From assembly GCA_035532035.1 (NCBI GenBank), contig DATKRS010000019.1, forward strand, positions 185,726-249,725: a stretch of 64,000 nucleotides of DNA, given 5' to 3'. This document shows, one piece after another, positions 46,901 to 54,490 of the stretch (the first letter of the stretch is position 1; each line of letters opens with the position of its first letter). The translations under genes were made by a program, and so were the position numbers. The notes beneath the pieces were generated by a model. The model saw only the letters and a list, made by a program, of their open reading frames with translations, made no database searches and was not told the DNA's origin. Source of the stretch: Candidatus Dormiibacterota bacterium. Lineage in GTDB: Bacteria > Vulcanimicrobiota > Vulcanimicrobiia > Vulcanimicrobiales > Vulcanimicrobiaceae.

Positions 46901-47432
46901 CGGTAATCTCGTCGTTGCCGACGACGCGCACGTCCGCTGCGGTTACGCCGGCTTGATCGGACGATGCGTTTACGAGGAGATTCGCGGCCCTGCCGGCCGG
47001 GAACGTGAAGCTGCCGAGGCCGGTGCGCGGCGTCACCGTGAGCGCCACGGCGATGCCGTTGTCGAGTGCGAGCGCGTACCAACCCGGTGACGCTTGCTCG
47101 TGCGCGTGCGAGAAGGCGTCCTCCGCTTCGGCCGGATCGTTAACGCTCCCGAGCGTCGGCAGAATGGCAAAGTCGCCGAAGACGTTGCATCCCGGCCCGC
47201 TCAGGTGCGTGACGCTGAAGCCGGTGGTAGCACGGTCGTTGTATTCGTAGCCGCCACCGGCATTCTGCGAGGGCGTATCCGGGCTCCACTGCAGCATCCC
47301 GAAGGGGACGTCCGCGCCCGGAAAGGTGTCGATGGGGCCGCCCTGCTGCGTGCCGGAGGTGCCGATGAAGGGGTTCACGAGCGTCGTCGGATCGGGCGCC
47401 GCAAGAAGCAACGCCATGAGCAAGAGGTGCAT
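43995..47432 (-). CDS. GH92 alpha-mannosidase fused to a YVTN beta-propeller
   Basis: 1145 aa, probably secreted (hydrophobic start [13 protein letters not shown]). Residues about 15-730 match glycoside hydrolase family 92: [61 protein letters not shown], and [21 protein letters not shown]. GH92 enzymes are calcium-dependent exo-mannosidases. About 767-848 resembles a NEW3-type beta-sandwich ([16 protein letters not shown]). From about 866 to the end at least six repeats of about 42 residues (VTPIDV...[11 protein letters not shown]) form a YVTN-type propeller. Such a fusion is unusual; the propeller may bind wall or substrate. Confidence 0.9.
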   Translation of the reverse strand: [1145 protein letters not shown]

Positions 47433-47531
47433 GGCGCGGTATGAAGTGCTCTACGCGCCGTCAACTCCCTTCGGGAGAGGCTCGGGGGCACAGCGGGGAG
47501 GCGAGGACACTCTTGGGGTAAGCGTACGAGC

Positions 47532-49088
47532 GTGAAGGCTCGTACGTGGGTTCCCTATGGTGCGGCGATCCTCGCGACCGCGCTGCACGCTCTCGGCAAC
47601 CCCCACTACGGTTTCTTCCGCGACGAGCTCTATTTCATCGTCTGCGGACGTCATCCGGCACTCGGCTACGTCGACCAGCCGCCGCTAACGCCGTTGCTCG
47701 CCGCGCTCTCGCAGAGCTTCGGCCGATCGCTCTTCCTTCTGCGCCTCATCCCGGCGTTCTGCGCCGGCCTCGTCGCGTACGTTTCGTGTCTCTTCGCCGA
47801 AGAGCTTGGAGGTGGAACCTTCGCGGAAATTCTGACCGCGCTCGTCGTGATGCTGGCGCCGGTGCTCGTTGCAAACGAGATGCGGCTCACGCCGGATATG
47901 CTGGAGATCGCGCTCTGGCCGCTCGCCGCGCTCTTCGTCGTGCGCATCGTCAACGGTGGATCGCCGAAGCTGTGGTTGGCAGTCGGCACCATCGTCGGCG
48001 TTGCCGCATGGAGTAAGTACAGCGTTGCATTCTTCGCCGTGGCAGTGATCGCCGGGCTCTTGCTCACGCAGCAGCGACGCCTGCTCGCGTCGCGCTGGTT
48101 CTTCGCGGGGTGCATCCTCGCGGTCGCGATCATTCTGCCCGACTTCGTGTGGCAAGCCGTGCATCGCTTCCCGATACTGGAAGTGCTGCGCAACGACAGC
48201 GGACAGTTCGTCGTCACCGGGCCCCCATTTCTCATCCAGCAGATCCTCATCATGAACCCGATCCTCTCGATCGTCTGGATTGCCGGCCTCGTCGCGCTCG
48301 CACGCCGGCCCACGATGCGATGGCTTGCGTGGGCGTACGTGCTGCTCGTCGTCACGATGGCGGCGCTCGATGCGAAGAACTACTATCCGTCCGCGATCTA
48401 CCCGTGCCTCATCGCGTCCGGCGCCGTCGCCGTCGAAGCGTGGACGCGCGCGCGGCCTTCCGTCCAAGCGGCGATCGCCGCGGGCGCGATCGCCGTCTCG
48501 ATCCCGGCGGTGCCGTTCGTGCTACCCGTACTCCCCCTCGCGAACTACATTGCATACCAGAACGCAGTCGGCAGGATGCTGCACGTCAACTTCGGCCTAC
48601 CCGACGATCCACGCAAGACCGTGCCGATTCAGTACTACGCCGATATGCTCGGGTGGCCGCAGCTCGTCGCGAAGGTCGCCGCCGTGTATCAAGGGCTTCC
48701 GCCGCAGCAGCGCGCGCAGGCCGCGATCTACACGAGCAACTTCGGCGAGGCGAGTGCGATCGACGTCTACGGCGCCGCGTTCGGCCTGCCGCACGCGATC
48801 AGCGGCAACAACAACTTCTGGCTCTGGGGGCCGCGCGGATACACGGGTGACACGGTCATCGAGGTGAATGCCGATCCGGCAAAGGCGCGGCGCTTCTTCT
48901 CGCACGTGCGCGTGGCCGGCGTCTTCACGAACGCTCACGCGATGCCGTACGAAAACGACATCCCCATCCTCGTGTGCAGTGGGATCCGCGAGCCGCTCGC
49001 TCAGCTTTGGCCGCGGCTCAAGGTGTACGGCTACGCGTTGCGAACGCGCTCGGACGATTGGACCGTCGATTGGCATCGCACCGAGTAG
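47532..49088 (+). CDS. GT39/PMT-like membrane glycosyltransferase
   Basis: 518 aa from a GTG at 47532, with about ten membrane helices. The catalytic loop FFRDELYFIVCGRHPALGYVDQPPLTPLLA is the PMT_2 signature, with the acidic pair of polyprenyl-phosphate-sugar dependent transferases. The C-terminal half is a soluble periplasmic domain (NFGEASAIDVYGAAFGLPHAI). Likely transfers a sugar to protein or lipid. It diverges from the GH92 gene with 99 bases between. Confidence 0.9.
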   Translation: MKARTWVPYGAAILATALHALGNPHYGFFRDELYFIVCGRHPALGYVDQPPLTPLLAALSQSFGRSLFLLRLIPAFCAGLVAYVSCLFAEELGGGTFAEILTALVVMLAPVLVANEMRLTPDMLEIALWPLAALFVVRIVNGGSPKLWLAVGTIVGVAAWSKYSVAFFAVAVIAGLLLTQQRRLLASRWFFAGCILAVAIILPDFVWQAVHRFPILEVLRNDSGQFVVTGPPFLIQQILIMNPILSIVWIAGLVALARRPTMRWLAWAYVLLVVTMAALDAKNYYPSAIYPCLIASGAVAVEAWTRARPSVQAAIAAGAIAVSIPAVPFVLPVLPLANYIAYQNAVGRMLHVNFGLPDDPRKTVPIQYYADMLGWPQLVAKVAAVYQGLPPQQRAQAAIYTSNFGEASAIDVYGAAFGLPHAISGNNNFWLWGPRGYTGDTVIEVNADPAKARRFFSHVRVAGVFTNAHAMPYENDIPILVCSGIREPLAQLWPRLKVYGYALRTRSDDWTVDWHRTE

Positions 49089-49903
49089 TCCCCGCGCTTC
49101 AGTTGAAGGAAGGCGCCGGCTTCATCGTCCACCGCCCCTTCCCGGTCCCAGGGCTCTCGTACCTGGATCCGATCCTGCTCGTCGACGAGATGGGACCGGT
49201 ACGCTACGGTCCGGGTGAAGCCGTCGGCGCGCCGGATCATCCGCACCGCGGCTTCGAGACGGTGACATATATCATCGACGGTGCGATGCAGCACGAAGAC
49301 TCGCGCGGACATCGTGGCGTCATCCGCAGCGGCGACGTGCAGTGGATGACTGCCGGCGCGGGCGTCATCCACTCGGAGATGCCGACGGCGGAGATGCTGC
49401 GCGACGGCGGCCTGATGCACGGCTTCCAGATCTGGGTCAACCTGCCGCGCGAGCGCAAGATGATGCAGCCGCGATACCAGGAGTACGAATCCGCGGCGCT
49501 TCCGGCCGTCAGCGGCGACGGCCGCTGGGTGCGCGTGCTTGCCGGCGAGTTCGAAGGACGGCGTTCGCCGATCGAGACAGTCGTGCCGACGACGATGCTG
49601 CATCTGCGCCTCGATGCGGGAATTCGCTCCGCGTTTCGCGTCGCCGAGGGTTCGAACGTCGTGGTCCATGCCGTCGACGGCTCCGCGAGCGTCGACGGCG
49701 CGCACGTGAACCGGTACGAAGTCGCGCTGATCGAGAACACGCAGGGGACGATCGAGATCGAAGCGGGCGACAGCGGATTCGACGCGCTCTTGATCGCGGG
49801 CAAACCGCTTGGCGAGCCGGTGTCGCGCTACGGCCCGTTCGTTATGAACACGCACGAAGAGATCGCGGAGGCGATCGCCGATCTCCAGGCGGGGCGTTTC
49901 TAA
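49070..49903 (+). CDS. Pirin-family protein
   Basis: 277 aa from a TTG at 49070; a TTG at 49109 is also possible. Double cupin: VHRPFPVPGLSYLDPILLVDEMGP, the metal-binding set HPHRGFETVTYIIDGAMQHEDSRGH, MTAGAGVIHSE, HGFQIWVNLP, and the C-terminal cupin with LHLRLDAG and YGPFVMNTHEEI. Some pirins are quercetinases, others regulators. Overlaps the end of the glycosyltransferase. Confidence 0.9.
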   Translation: MASHRVVPALQLKEGAGFIVHRPFPVPGLSYLDPILLVDEMGPVRYGPGEAVGAPDHPHRGFETVTYIIDGAMQHEDSRGHRGVIRSGDVQWMTAGAGVIHSEMPTAEMLRDGGLMHGFQIWVNLPRERKMMQPRYQEYESAALPAVSGDGRWVRVLAGEFEGRRSPIETVVPTTMLHLRLDAGIRSAFRVAEGSNVVVHAVDGSASVDGAHVNRYEVALIENTQGTIEIEAGDSGFDALLIAGKPLGEPVSRYGPFVMNTHEEIAEAIADLQAGRF

Positions 49904-49907
49904 CGCC

Positions 49908-50624
49908 GTGCGCGTTTGGGGCTACGTCCTGCTGATCCTTGGCACGCTTCTGCTGCTCCTGTTCGGAATGGCCGAGTTGGGCGGCGGACACGTAGGCGTC
50001 CTGCCGCTCCTGATCTCGGTTTTTGTCCTAGCAATGGGATGGAGCTTCGTGCGGTCCGGCAGGCCGATCGTGCAGACGCACGCGCCGCCCGGCGCGCAGA
50101 GCGTGCCGTCAACGGCAGAGATGCCGATGTCGCCGGAGATAGCGGCGGTCATAGCTCGGCAGAGCGCGCGGGGTTGGCGCCGCCTGCTGTACGTCGCAGG
50201 CGGATTGACTATCGCGATCGCCTTCGTCGGCGTGCTGATCGACGCATTCGACAGAACGCCGGGGGAAGGCATCGCAATGCTGGGCGCCTTCACGGCGGTC
50301 GGCCTGGCGAGCGGCCTCATGATCGTCGGAATAGCGTGGCTTGCGATGCAAATGCCCGTGCGGCGCGATCTCCGCGCGCCGCGGTACCTGCGAACGACGG
50401 GCGCCGTGGAAGTGGTCGCGATTCCGTTTTCCACTGGCGCGATGTTGCGTCTGTCCGATCGCGCGTTCCTCATGAACGATCCCGCCGCGATTCGTGCTCT
50501 CGGGAGCGTCAAAGCGGGAACCGTGGATTACACGCCCTTCGGACACGTGATCTTGGCCGCATGGGACAGCCAAGGCCGCCTCGCGTACGGCGCGCCGGGC
50601 TACGACGCAGAACCGTCGCGATGA
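49908..50624 (+). CDS. Membrane protein of unknown function
   Basis: 238 aa from a GTG four bases after the pirin stop. Four hydrophobic helices (about 5-22, 30-45, 93-112, 124-147) come in two pairs, each followed by a soluble part; the last domain (about 155-238, VEVVAIPFSTGAMLRLSDRAFLMN) has no signature I know. The last 25 bases overlap the convergent neighbour. Confidence 0.6.
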   Translation: MRVWGYVLLILGTLLLLLFGMAELGGGHVGVLPLLISVFVLAMGWSFVRSGRPIVQTHAPPGAQSVPSTAEMPMSPEIAAVIARQSARGWRRLLYVAGGLTIAIAFVGVLIDAFDRTPGEGIAMLGAFTAVGLASGLMIVGIAWLAMQMPVRRDLRAPRYLRTTGAVEVVAIPFSTGAMLRLSDRAFLMNDPAAIRALGSVKAGTVDYTPFGHVILAAWDSQGRLAYGAPGYDAEPSR

Positions 50625-51025
50625 ATCGTGGCCTCGATTTCATCGAGCATCTGAGAGACGGTCACGTTTGCGATCCAGCGGCCGACGAACGCATCGAATA
50701 CCGCACCAGCCGCGCCGAACGGAGGCTGATAGTAGCCGAGGAGGACGACGGCGATCCGGTCGTCGGGCCGCCGCTGAACCTCAAAGAAGCCGTGAAATAT
50801 CGGAAAGGCGTCGCTTTCGGGAACCTGCCACGACACGGGAATCCGCCATAGGTCGGACTTGCGATCGAGGTCTCCGAGCGTGAGACGAACGTCGCGGCCT
50901 ATCGCACCGACGCGAAAGGTCTTCGTGACCTCGCTCGAGCCCCGCACTCCCAAGGCTGCGTAAATTGACGAGGCTGCGCGCTCCTGGCTACAGTCAATCT
51001 CCCTTTCCATGCGCAGCGTCGCCAT
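50600..51025 (-). CDS. Uncharacterised protein (SRPBCC-like pattern)
   Basis: 141 aa, no signal peptide or membrane helix. Pattern: ERAASSIYAALGV helix, then strands VTKTFRVG, RDVRLTLGDL, LWRIPVSWQV, FHGFFEVQRR, IAVVLLGYYQPPFG, and a final helix VFDAFVGRWIANVTVSQMLDEIEATI. This order resembles the START/SRPBCC ligand-binding fold but I do not recognise the family. Convergent overlap of 25 bases with the previous gene. Confidence 0.6.
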   Translation of the reverse strand: MATLRMEREIDCSQERAASSIYAALGVRGSSEVTKTFRVGAIGRDVRLTLGDLDRKSDLWRIPVSWQVPESDAFPIFHGFFEVQRRPDDRIAVVLLGYYQPPFGAAGAVFDAFVGRWIANVTVSQMLDEIEATIHRDGSAS

Positions 51026-51132
51026 GTGTGCTCAAGGCTGCTGCACGTTCGTGAATATTTCTGGAACGAGTTGAGAAGATGAGAGGAAGTCGCTTTCAGC
51101 AACGCTGTGACGTTCCTCGGAGCACCTTAGAC

Positions 51133-51156
51133 GAATATTAGGCTACCCTAATATTC
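51133..51156. promoter_or_regulatory. Palindromic operator at the Nramp gene start
   Basis: Perfect inverted repeat GAATATTAGG-CTAC-CCTAATATTC ending two bases before the ATG at 51159. The half-sites TTAGG/CCTAA resemble operators of DtxR/MntR/IdeR-family metal regulators. The second arm contains TAATAT, a fair -10, and TTAGAC at 51127-51132 may be the -35, so the operator would fill the spacer and the message would be near-leaderless. Confidence 0.65.
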
Positions 51157-51158
51157 TG

Positions 51159-52430
51159 ATGAGCTCGCTCGAGCTTCGGGCTGGCGCGGCGGCCGCCTCA
51201 CGGCGCCGCCTCACCCTGCCGCGTGGGCTAGTGCACTTTCTGGCCGTCCTCGGACCGGGGCTCGTCGTCATGCTTGCCGACACGGAAGCCGGGAGCATCA
51301 CGACTGCCGCAGCATCCGGAGCCGCCTTCGGGTACAAGCTCATTCTGCTGCAGGTGCTACTCATCGTCCCCCTCTTCGTCGTCCAAGAGATGACGGTGCG
51401 GTTGGGCACCGTTACCGGCAAGGGACACGCTCGGCTCATTCGCGAGCATTACGGCCTGACATGGGCCTGGATATCCCTTGGAACGATGCTCGTCACCAAC
51501 GTTGCTGCGCTCGTCACCGAGTTCGCCGGCATTGCCGGCGCCGCGCAAATCTTCGGCTTACCGCGTGCGCCGATCATCGTAATGGCTGCCGTCGTGCTCT
51601 CGATCGTCATCTTCACCGCATCGTACAAACGCGTCGAGATCTTCGCACTTGGGCTCTGCGCGATCGAGCTGTTCTTCATTCCGGCTGCATTTGCCGCGCA
51701 TCCTTCGGTTCATGCGGTGCTCATGCGCGGCCTGTTCGCGAGCCAACCCCTCGGCAATCAGGCATACCTCATGCTGGTCGCGTCGAACATCGGCGCGGTC
51801 ATCATGCCATGGATGATCTTCTATCAGCAGAGCGCCACCGTCGACAAGGGCCTGACGCTTCGAGACATCGGCTTTGCTCGCATCGACACCGCCATCGGCT
51901 CGGTGCTGACGCAGGCGATCATGTGCGCGATAATCGTTACCACGGCGGCAACGCTTTTCGTCCACCATATCCGGATCGACGGCGCCGCGCAAGCGGCAAT
52001 GTCGCTGCAACCGCTGGTCGGCCGGCTTGCAGGCGTGACGCTCGGCGCAGGTTTGGTGGGGGCATCGATGCTCGGCGCATTCGTCGTCTCGCTCGCCACC
52101 GCATGGGCCTTTGGCGAGACCTTCGGCTGGCGTTGTTCGCTCAACGACGGCGTGAAGGCGAAGCGCTTTGCCGCGCTCTACCTAGCGAGCGTGTTCGTCG
52201 CCGCGGCGATCGTGCTGATCCCGCGGTTACAACTCATCCAAATGACGATCAAGATCGAAGCATTCAACGGATTCGTTCTGCCGATTGTGCTCGGCTTCTT
52301 GCTCGTGCTCGTCAACGACCGCAACGTGATCGGCGAGCGACGCAACACGCTGGCCGGCAACGTCGTTACCGTCGGATTATCCGCGATCATCGTTGCGCTC
52401 GGTGTCTGGATGGCGATCCATGCCGGCTAG
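51159..52430 (+). CDS. Nramp-family divalent metal transporter, divergent site
   Basis: 423 aa with about eleven membrane helices. It follows the Nramp pattern, but the TM1 site DPGN reads DTEAGS (41-46), and the TM6 MPH region reads IMPWMIFYQQSA. So the metal ligands Asp and Asn of TM1 and His of TM6 differ, as in Nramp-related magnesium or aluminium transporters. A palindromic, metal-regulator-like operator sits at the start codon. Substrate therefore uncertain (Mn, Mg or Fe). Confidence 0.88.
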   Translation: MSSLELRAGAAAASRRRLTLPRGLVHFLAVLGPGLVVMLADTEAGSITTAAASGAAFGYKLILLQVLLIVPLFVVQEMTVRLGTVTGKGHARLIREHYGLTWAWISLGTMLVTNVAALVTEFAGIAGAAQIFGLPRAPIIVMAAVVLSIVIFTASYKRVEIFALGLCAIELFFIPAAFAAHPSVHAVLMRGLFASQPLGNQAYLMLVASNIGAVIMPWMIFYQQSATVDKGLTLRDIGFARIDTAIGSVLTQAIMCAIIVTTAATLFVHHIRIDGAAQAAMSLQPLVGRLAGVTLGAGLVGASMLGAFVVSLATAWAFGETFGWRCSLNDGVKAKRFAALYLASVFVAAAIVLIPRLQLIQMTIKIEAFNGFVLPIVLGFLLVLVNDRNVIGERRNTLAGNVVTVGLSAIIVALGVWMAIHAG

Positions 52431-52445
52431 TGTCTCGTTCCGGCC

Positions 52446-52467
52446 GCGGCTCGGATGCTCGAGCCGC
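52446..52467 (+). terminator. Hairpin after the Nramp gene
   Basis: GCGGCTCG-GATGCT-CGAGCCGC, an 8-bp perfect stem 15 bases after the stop, without a T-run. The rest of 52431-52585 has no gene that I can support. Confidence 0.5.
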
Positions 52468-52585
52468 TCCGTTCACGCCTGATACCGCACCTCGATCAAG
52501 CACCCCTACCTGTGCGGCTCCGCCACCTTGCGCTCGGAATCGCGCGATCGAGGACGTAGGCGGCCCACGGTCGTAACGTCTACCC

Positions 52586-53215
52586 ATGAGCACGACGTTA
52601 TCTCCTCTGGCTACCGCGTTCTTGGCTGCAGATCAGATCGGGAAGCCCGGCGGAGCGATGAACTCGCTTCGCGCTCCCGTCAAGGACGTGAGGATCAACT
52701 TCGGCGATCTCTGCGCGCGGATGCTGGCATACACGCTCATCTGTCTCGCGGACGACGGCGCGATCGAGATGTCCTCGACGGATCGTAAGTCCCTCTTCGG
52801 CACGAAGAAGCAAGTTACGATCCAGAAGAAGCGCGAGAGCACGCAGGTCGGGGGCGCCGATGCGTTGCTCGCGGCGGTGCGCGACGGCAAGACGGCGCAC
52901 GATGCCGTGTACACATGGCTCGGTGCCGACTCGCTCAGCCCCTGGCAACGCATCGTGAAGAGTGCCTTCAAGGAGGCATCCGACGCCGGCCTCCTCGCCG
53001 CCGAAAGCGGCGGCGGAGTCGGCGCGATGGTCACGGGCCTGCCGAAGATTCGCCCGGTTTCAGAGAAGCAGGCGGAGATCGATGCGATCGTATCGGCTTG
53101 CGCTCAACGCTGGAAACGTTTTGAAAGCGAGAGCGCCGACTTCGCCGCACAACTCGTGAAGGAATGCTATTCGGGCATCAACGGCCGTGTCGACAAGAGC
53201 AGCATGGCGACCTAG
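52586..53215 (+). CDS. Uncharacterised soluble protein (GPP34-like pattern)
   Basis: 209 aa, no signal or membrane helix. A helical pattern with ARMLAYTLICLADDGAIEM, ALLAAVRDGKTAHDAVYTWLG, WQRIVKSAFKEASDAGLL and AEIDAIVSACAQRWKRFE resembles the Golgi phosphoprotein 3/GPP34 layout (leading L-LALDD then a helix ending in GLL), but the match is weak. Function unknown. It stops at the TAG whose last base begins a possible GTG of msrA. Confidence 0.6.
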   Translation: MSTTLSPLATAFLAADQIGKPGGAMNSLRAPVKDVRINFGDLCARMLAYTLICLADDGAIEMSSTDRKSLFGTKKQVTIQKKRESTQVGGADALLAAVRDGKTAHDAVYTWLGADSLSPWQRIVKSAFKEASDAGLLAAESGGGVGAMVTGLPKIRPVSEKQAEIDAIVSACAQRWKRFESESADFAAQLVKECYSGINGRVDKSSMAT

Positions 53216-53223
53216 TGCATAAG

Positions 53224-53838
53224 ATGATGAAACGACTCGTGCTGGCCGCGCTCCTCTGCGCCGCCGTGCTCGCTACGCCTGCGGCCTGGGCTTCGCCCGT
53301 GCCCGCGCAGCGGGTCGTGCTCGCCGGCGGCTGCTTCTGGGGAATGCAGGCCGTCTTCGAGCGTTTGCGCGGCGTGACGAGCGTCGTCGCAGGCTATTCC
53401 GGCGGCGGCGCAGCGACCGCGCACTACGAGATCGTCAGCACGGGCTTGACAGGTCATGCCGAATCGGTCGAGATCACGTACGATCCGGCGGCGATCAGCT
53501 TTGCGCAGATCCTCGACGTCTACTTCTTGATCGCGCACGATCCAACGGAGCTCAATCGCCAAGGGCCCGATTACGGCAGCCAATATCGTTCGGAGATATT
53601 CTTCACCACAGAGCAGCAGCGCCACACGGCAGTGGCCACGATCGCTTCGCTCGAGCGCCGCCACGTTTTCGGGAGCCGGATCGTGACGCAGGTCGCGCCG
53701 CTACGCGCGTTTTATCCGGCCGAGGCGTACCATCAAGACTTCGTCGCGCACCATCCGGACGACGCGTACGTGGTCATCAACGATCTGCCGAAACTGCACA
53801 CGCTCGCCGTGCGCTTCCCGAGCCTTGTCAAACACTGA
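53224..53838 (+). CDS. msrA: Secreted peptide methionine sulfoxide reductase MsrA
   Basis: 204 aa with a signal peptide (RLVLAALLCAAVLATPAAWA), so it acts outside the cytosol. The catalytic Cys37 is in LAGGCFWGMQAVF; further motifs are VVAGYSGG, YEIVSTGLTGHAESVEITYDP, FLIAHDPTELNRQGPDYGSQYRSEIFF and AEAYHQDF. No separate MsrB is seen nearby. Resolving cysteines at the C-terminus are absent, so recycling may need another thiol. Start: ATG 53224 (GTG 53215 is an alternative). Confidence 0.93.
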   Translation: MMKRLVLAALLCAAVLATPAAWASPVPAQRVVLAGGCFWGMQAVFERLRGVTSVVAGYSGGGAATAHYEIVSTGLTGHAESVEITYDPAAISFAQILDVYFLIAHDPTELNRQGPDYGSQYRSEIFFTTEQQRHTAVATIASLERRHVFGSRIVTQVAPLRAFYPAEAYHQDFVAHHPDDAYVVINDLPKLHTLAVRFPSLVKH

Positions 53839-54088
53839 GGCGTGCCCGCACCTGGGCGAGATCCGCGACGTCACGCCCTCTGCCGAGGGATGCGAAGAGT
53901 GCTTGAGCACGGGCGATAGCTGGGTGCATCTGCGAGAATGCTTGATATGCGGTCACGTCGGCTGCTGCGACAGTTCGAAGAATCGCCACGCCACGAAGCA
54001 TTTCCAACACACCAATCACCCAATTATCAAGTCATTCGAACCGGGTGAAGATTGGCGCTGGTGCTACGTGGACGAACGCATGGTGTAG
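53825..54088 (+). CDS. UBP-type zinc finger protein
   Basis: 87 aa from a TTG inside the msrA end. Cys/His spacing (CPHLGEI, GCEECL, LRECLICGHVGCCDSS, RHATKHFQHTNHPIIKSFEPGEDWRWCYVDE) matches the ubiquitin-hydrolase type zinc finger. Bacterial copies are standalone; role unknown. Confidence 0.85.
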   Translation: MSNTEACPHLGEIRDVTPSAEGCEECLSTGDSWVHLRECLICGHVGCCDSSKNRHATKHFQHTNHPIIKSFEPGEDWRWCYVDERMV

Positions 54089-54096
54089 GAAACCTC

Positions 54097-54183
54097 AGGA
54101 GAGGGTGGGATTCGAACCCACGGAACCCGCGAAGGTTCAGCGGTTTTCAAGACCGCCGCATTCAACCGCTCTGCCACCTCTCC
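54097..54183 (-). tRNA. tRNA-Ser (anticodon TGA)
   Basis: Reads GGAGAGG at the 5' end (54183) and CCTCTCC at the 3' end. The anticodon arm GCGGT-CTTGAAA-ACCGC gives TGA, which decodes UCA and other UCN. The long variable arm (AACC-TTCGC-GGGTT) is typical of class II tRNA-Ser, and the T arm is GTGGG-TTCGAAT-CCCAC. CCA is not encoded. The base after the acceptor stem (discriminator) is T rather than the usual G. It lies beside an integrase fragment. Confidence 0.95.
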
Positions 54184-54314
54184 GTGCCCGGTTTTACGGG
54201 GACTCTTACCACACAAACCTGCCATCGCCCGGGTTGGATCAACAGTTTCTCAACAGTCAGCCTCCTCAGGCCTGTCAACCGCCTCGGCGGCCGCGAGCTT
54301 CTCGCCGATAACGC

Positions 54315-54460
54315 CTACGCCTTTCGCCCGCGACCAGGCTGTGAATGCGCATAGTAGTTCAACGTTGTCGTAGGCTTCGAGTGCCCCATCAGGTCTGCGA
54401 AGGTTGCAAGGTCGATGCCGCTATCCAGCAACCAACTGCCGCGTTGAGTTGTCGCGCTTG
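54315..54460 (-). pseudogene. Tyrosine recombinase (integrase) C-terminal remnant
   Basis: About 45 codons ending LLDSGIDLATFADLMGHSKPTTTLNYYAHS. This is the C-terminal signature of tyrosine integrases: the L-L-G-H-S/H-x-x-x-T-x-x-Y-x-H block with the conserved His and the nucleophilic Tyr. Only this end remains, with no upstream catalytic Arg. It sits 130 bases from tRNA-Ser, a frequent target of integrative elements, so it is likely the scar of one. It is in frame with the shifted hydrolase reading frame only by chance. Confidence 0.7.
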
Positions 54461-54490
54461 CAATAACGCACACGTCGCTGCGACGGACTG

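Noticed and set aside
53989..54088. Ubiquitin-pathway gene
   Set aside because: The UBP zinc finger is a standalone bacterial protein; no ubiquitin-like or E1/E2 gene is near.
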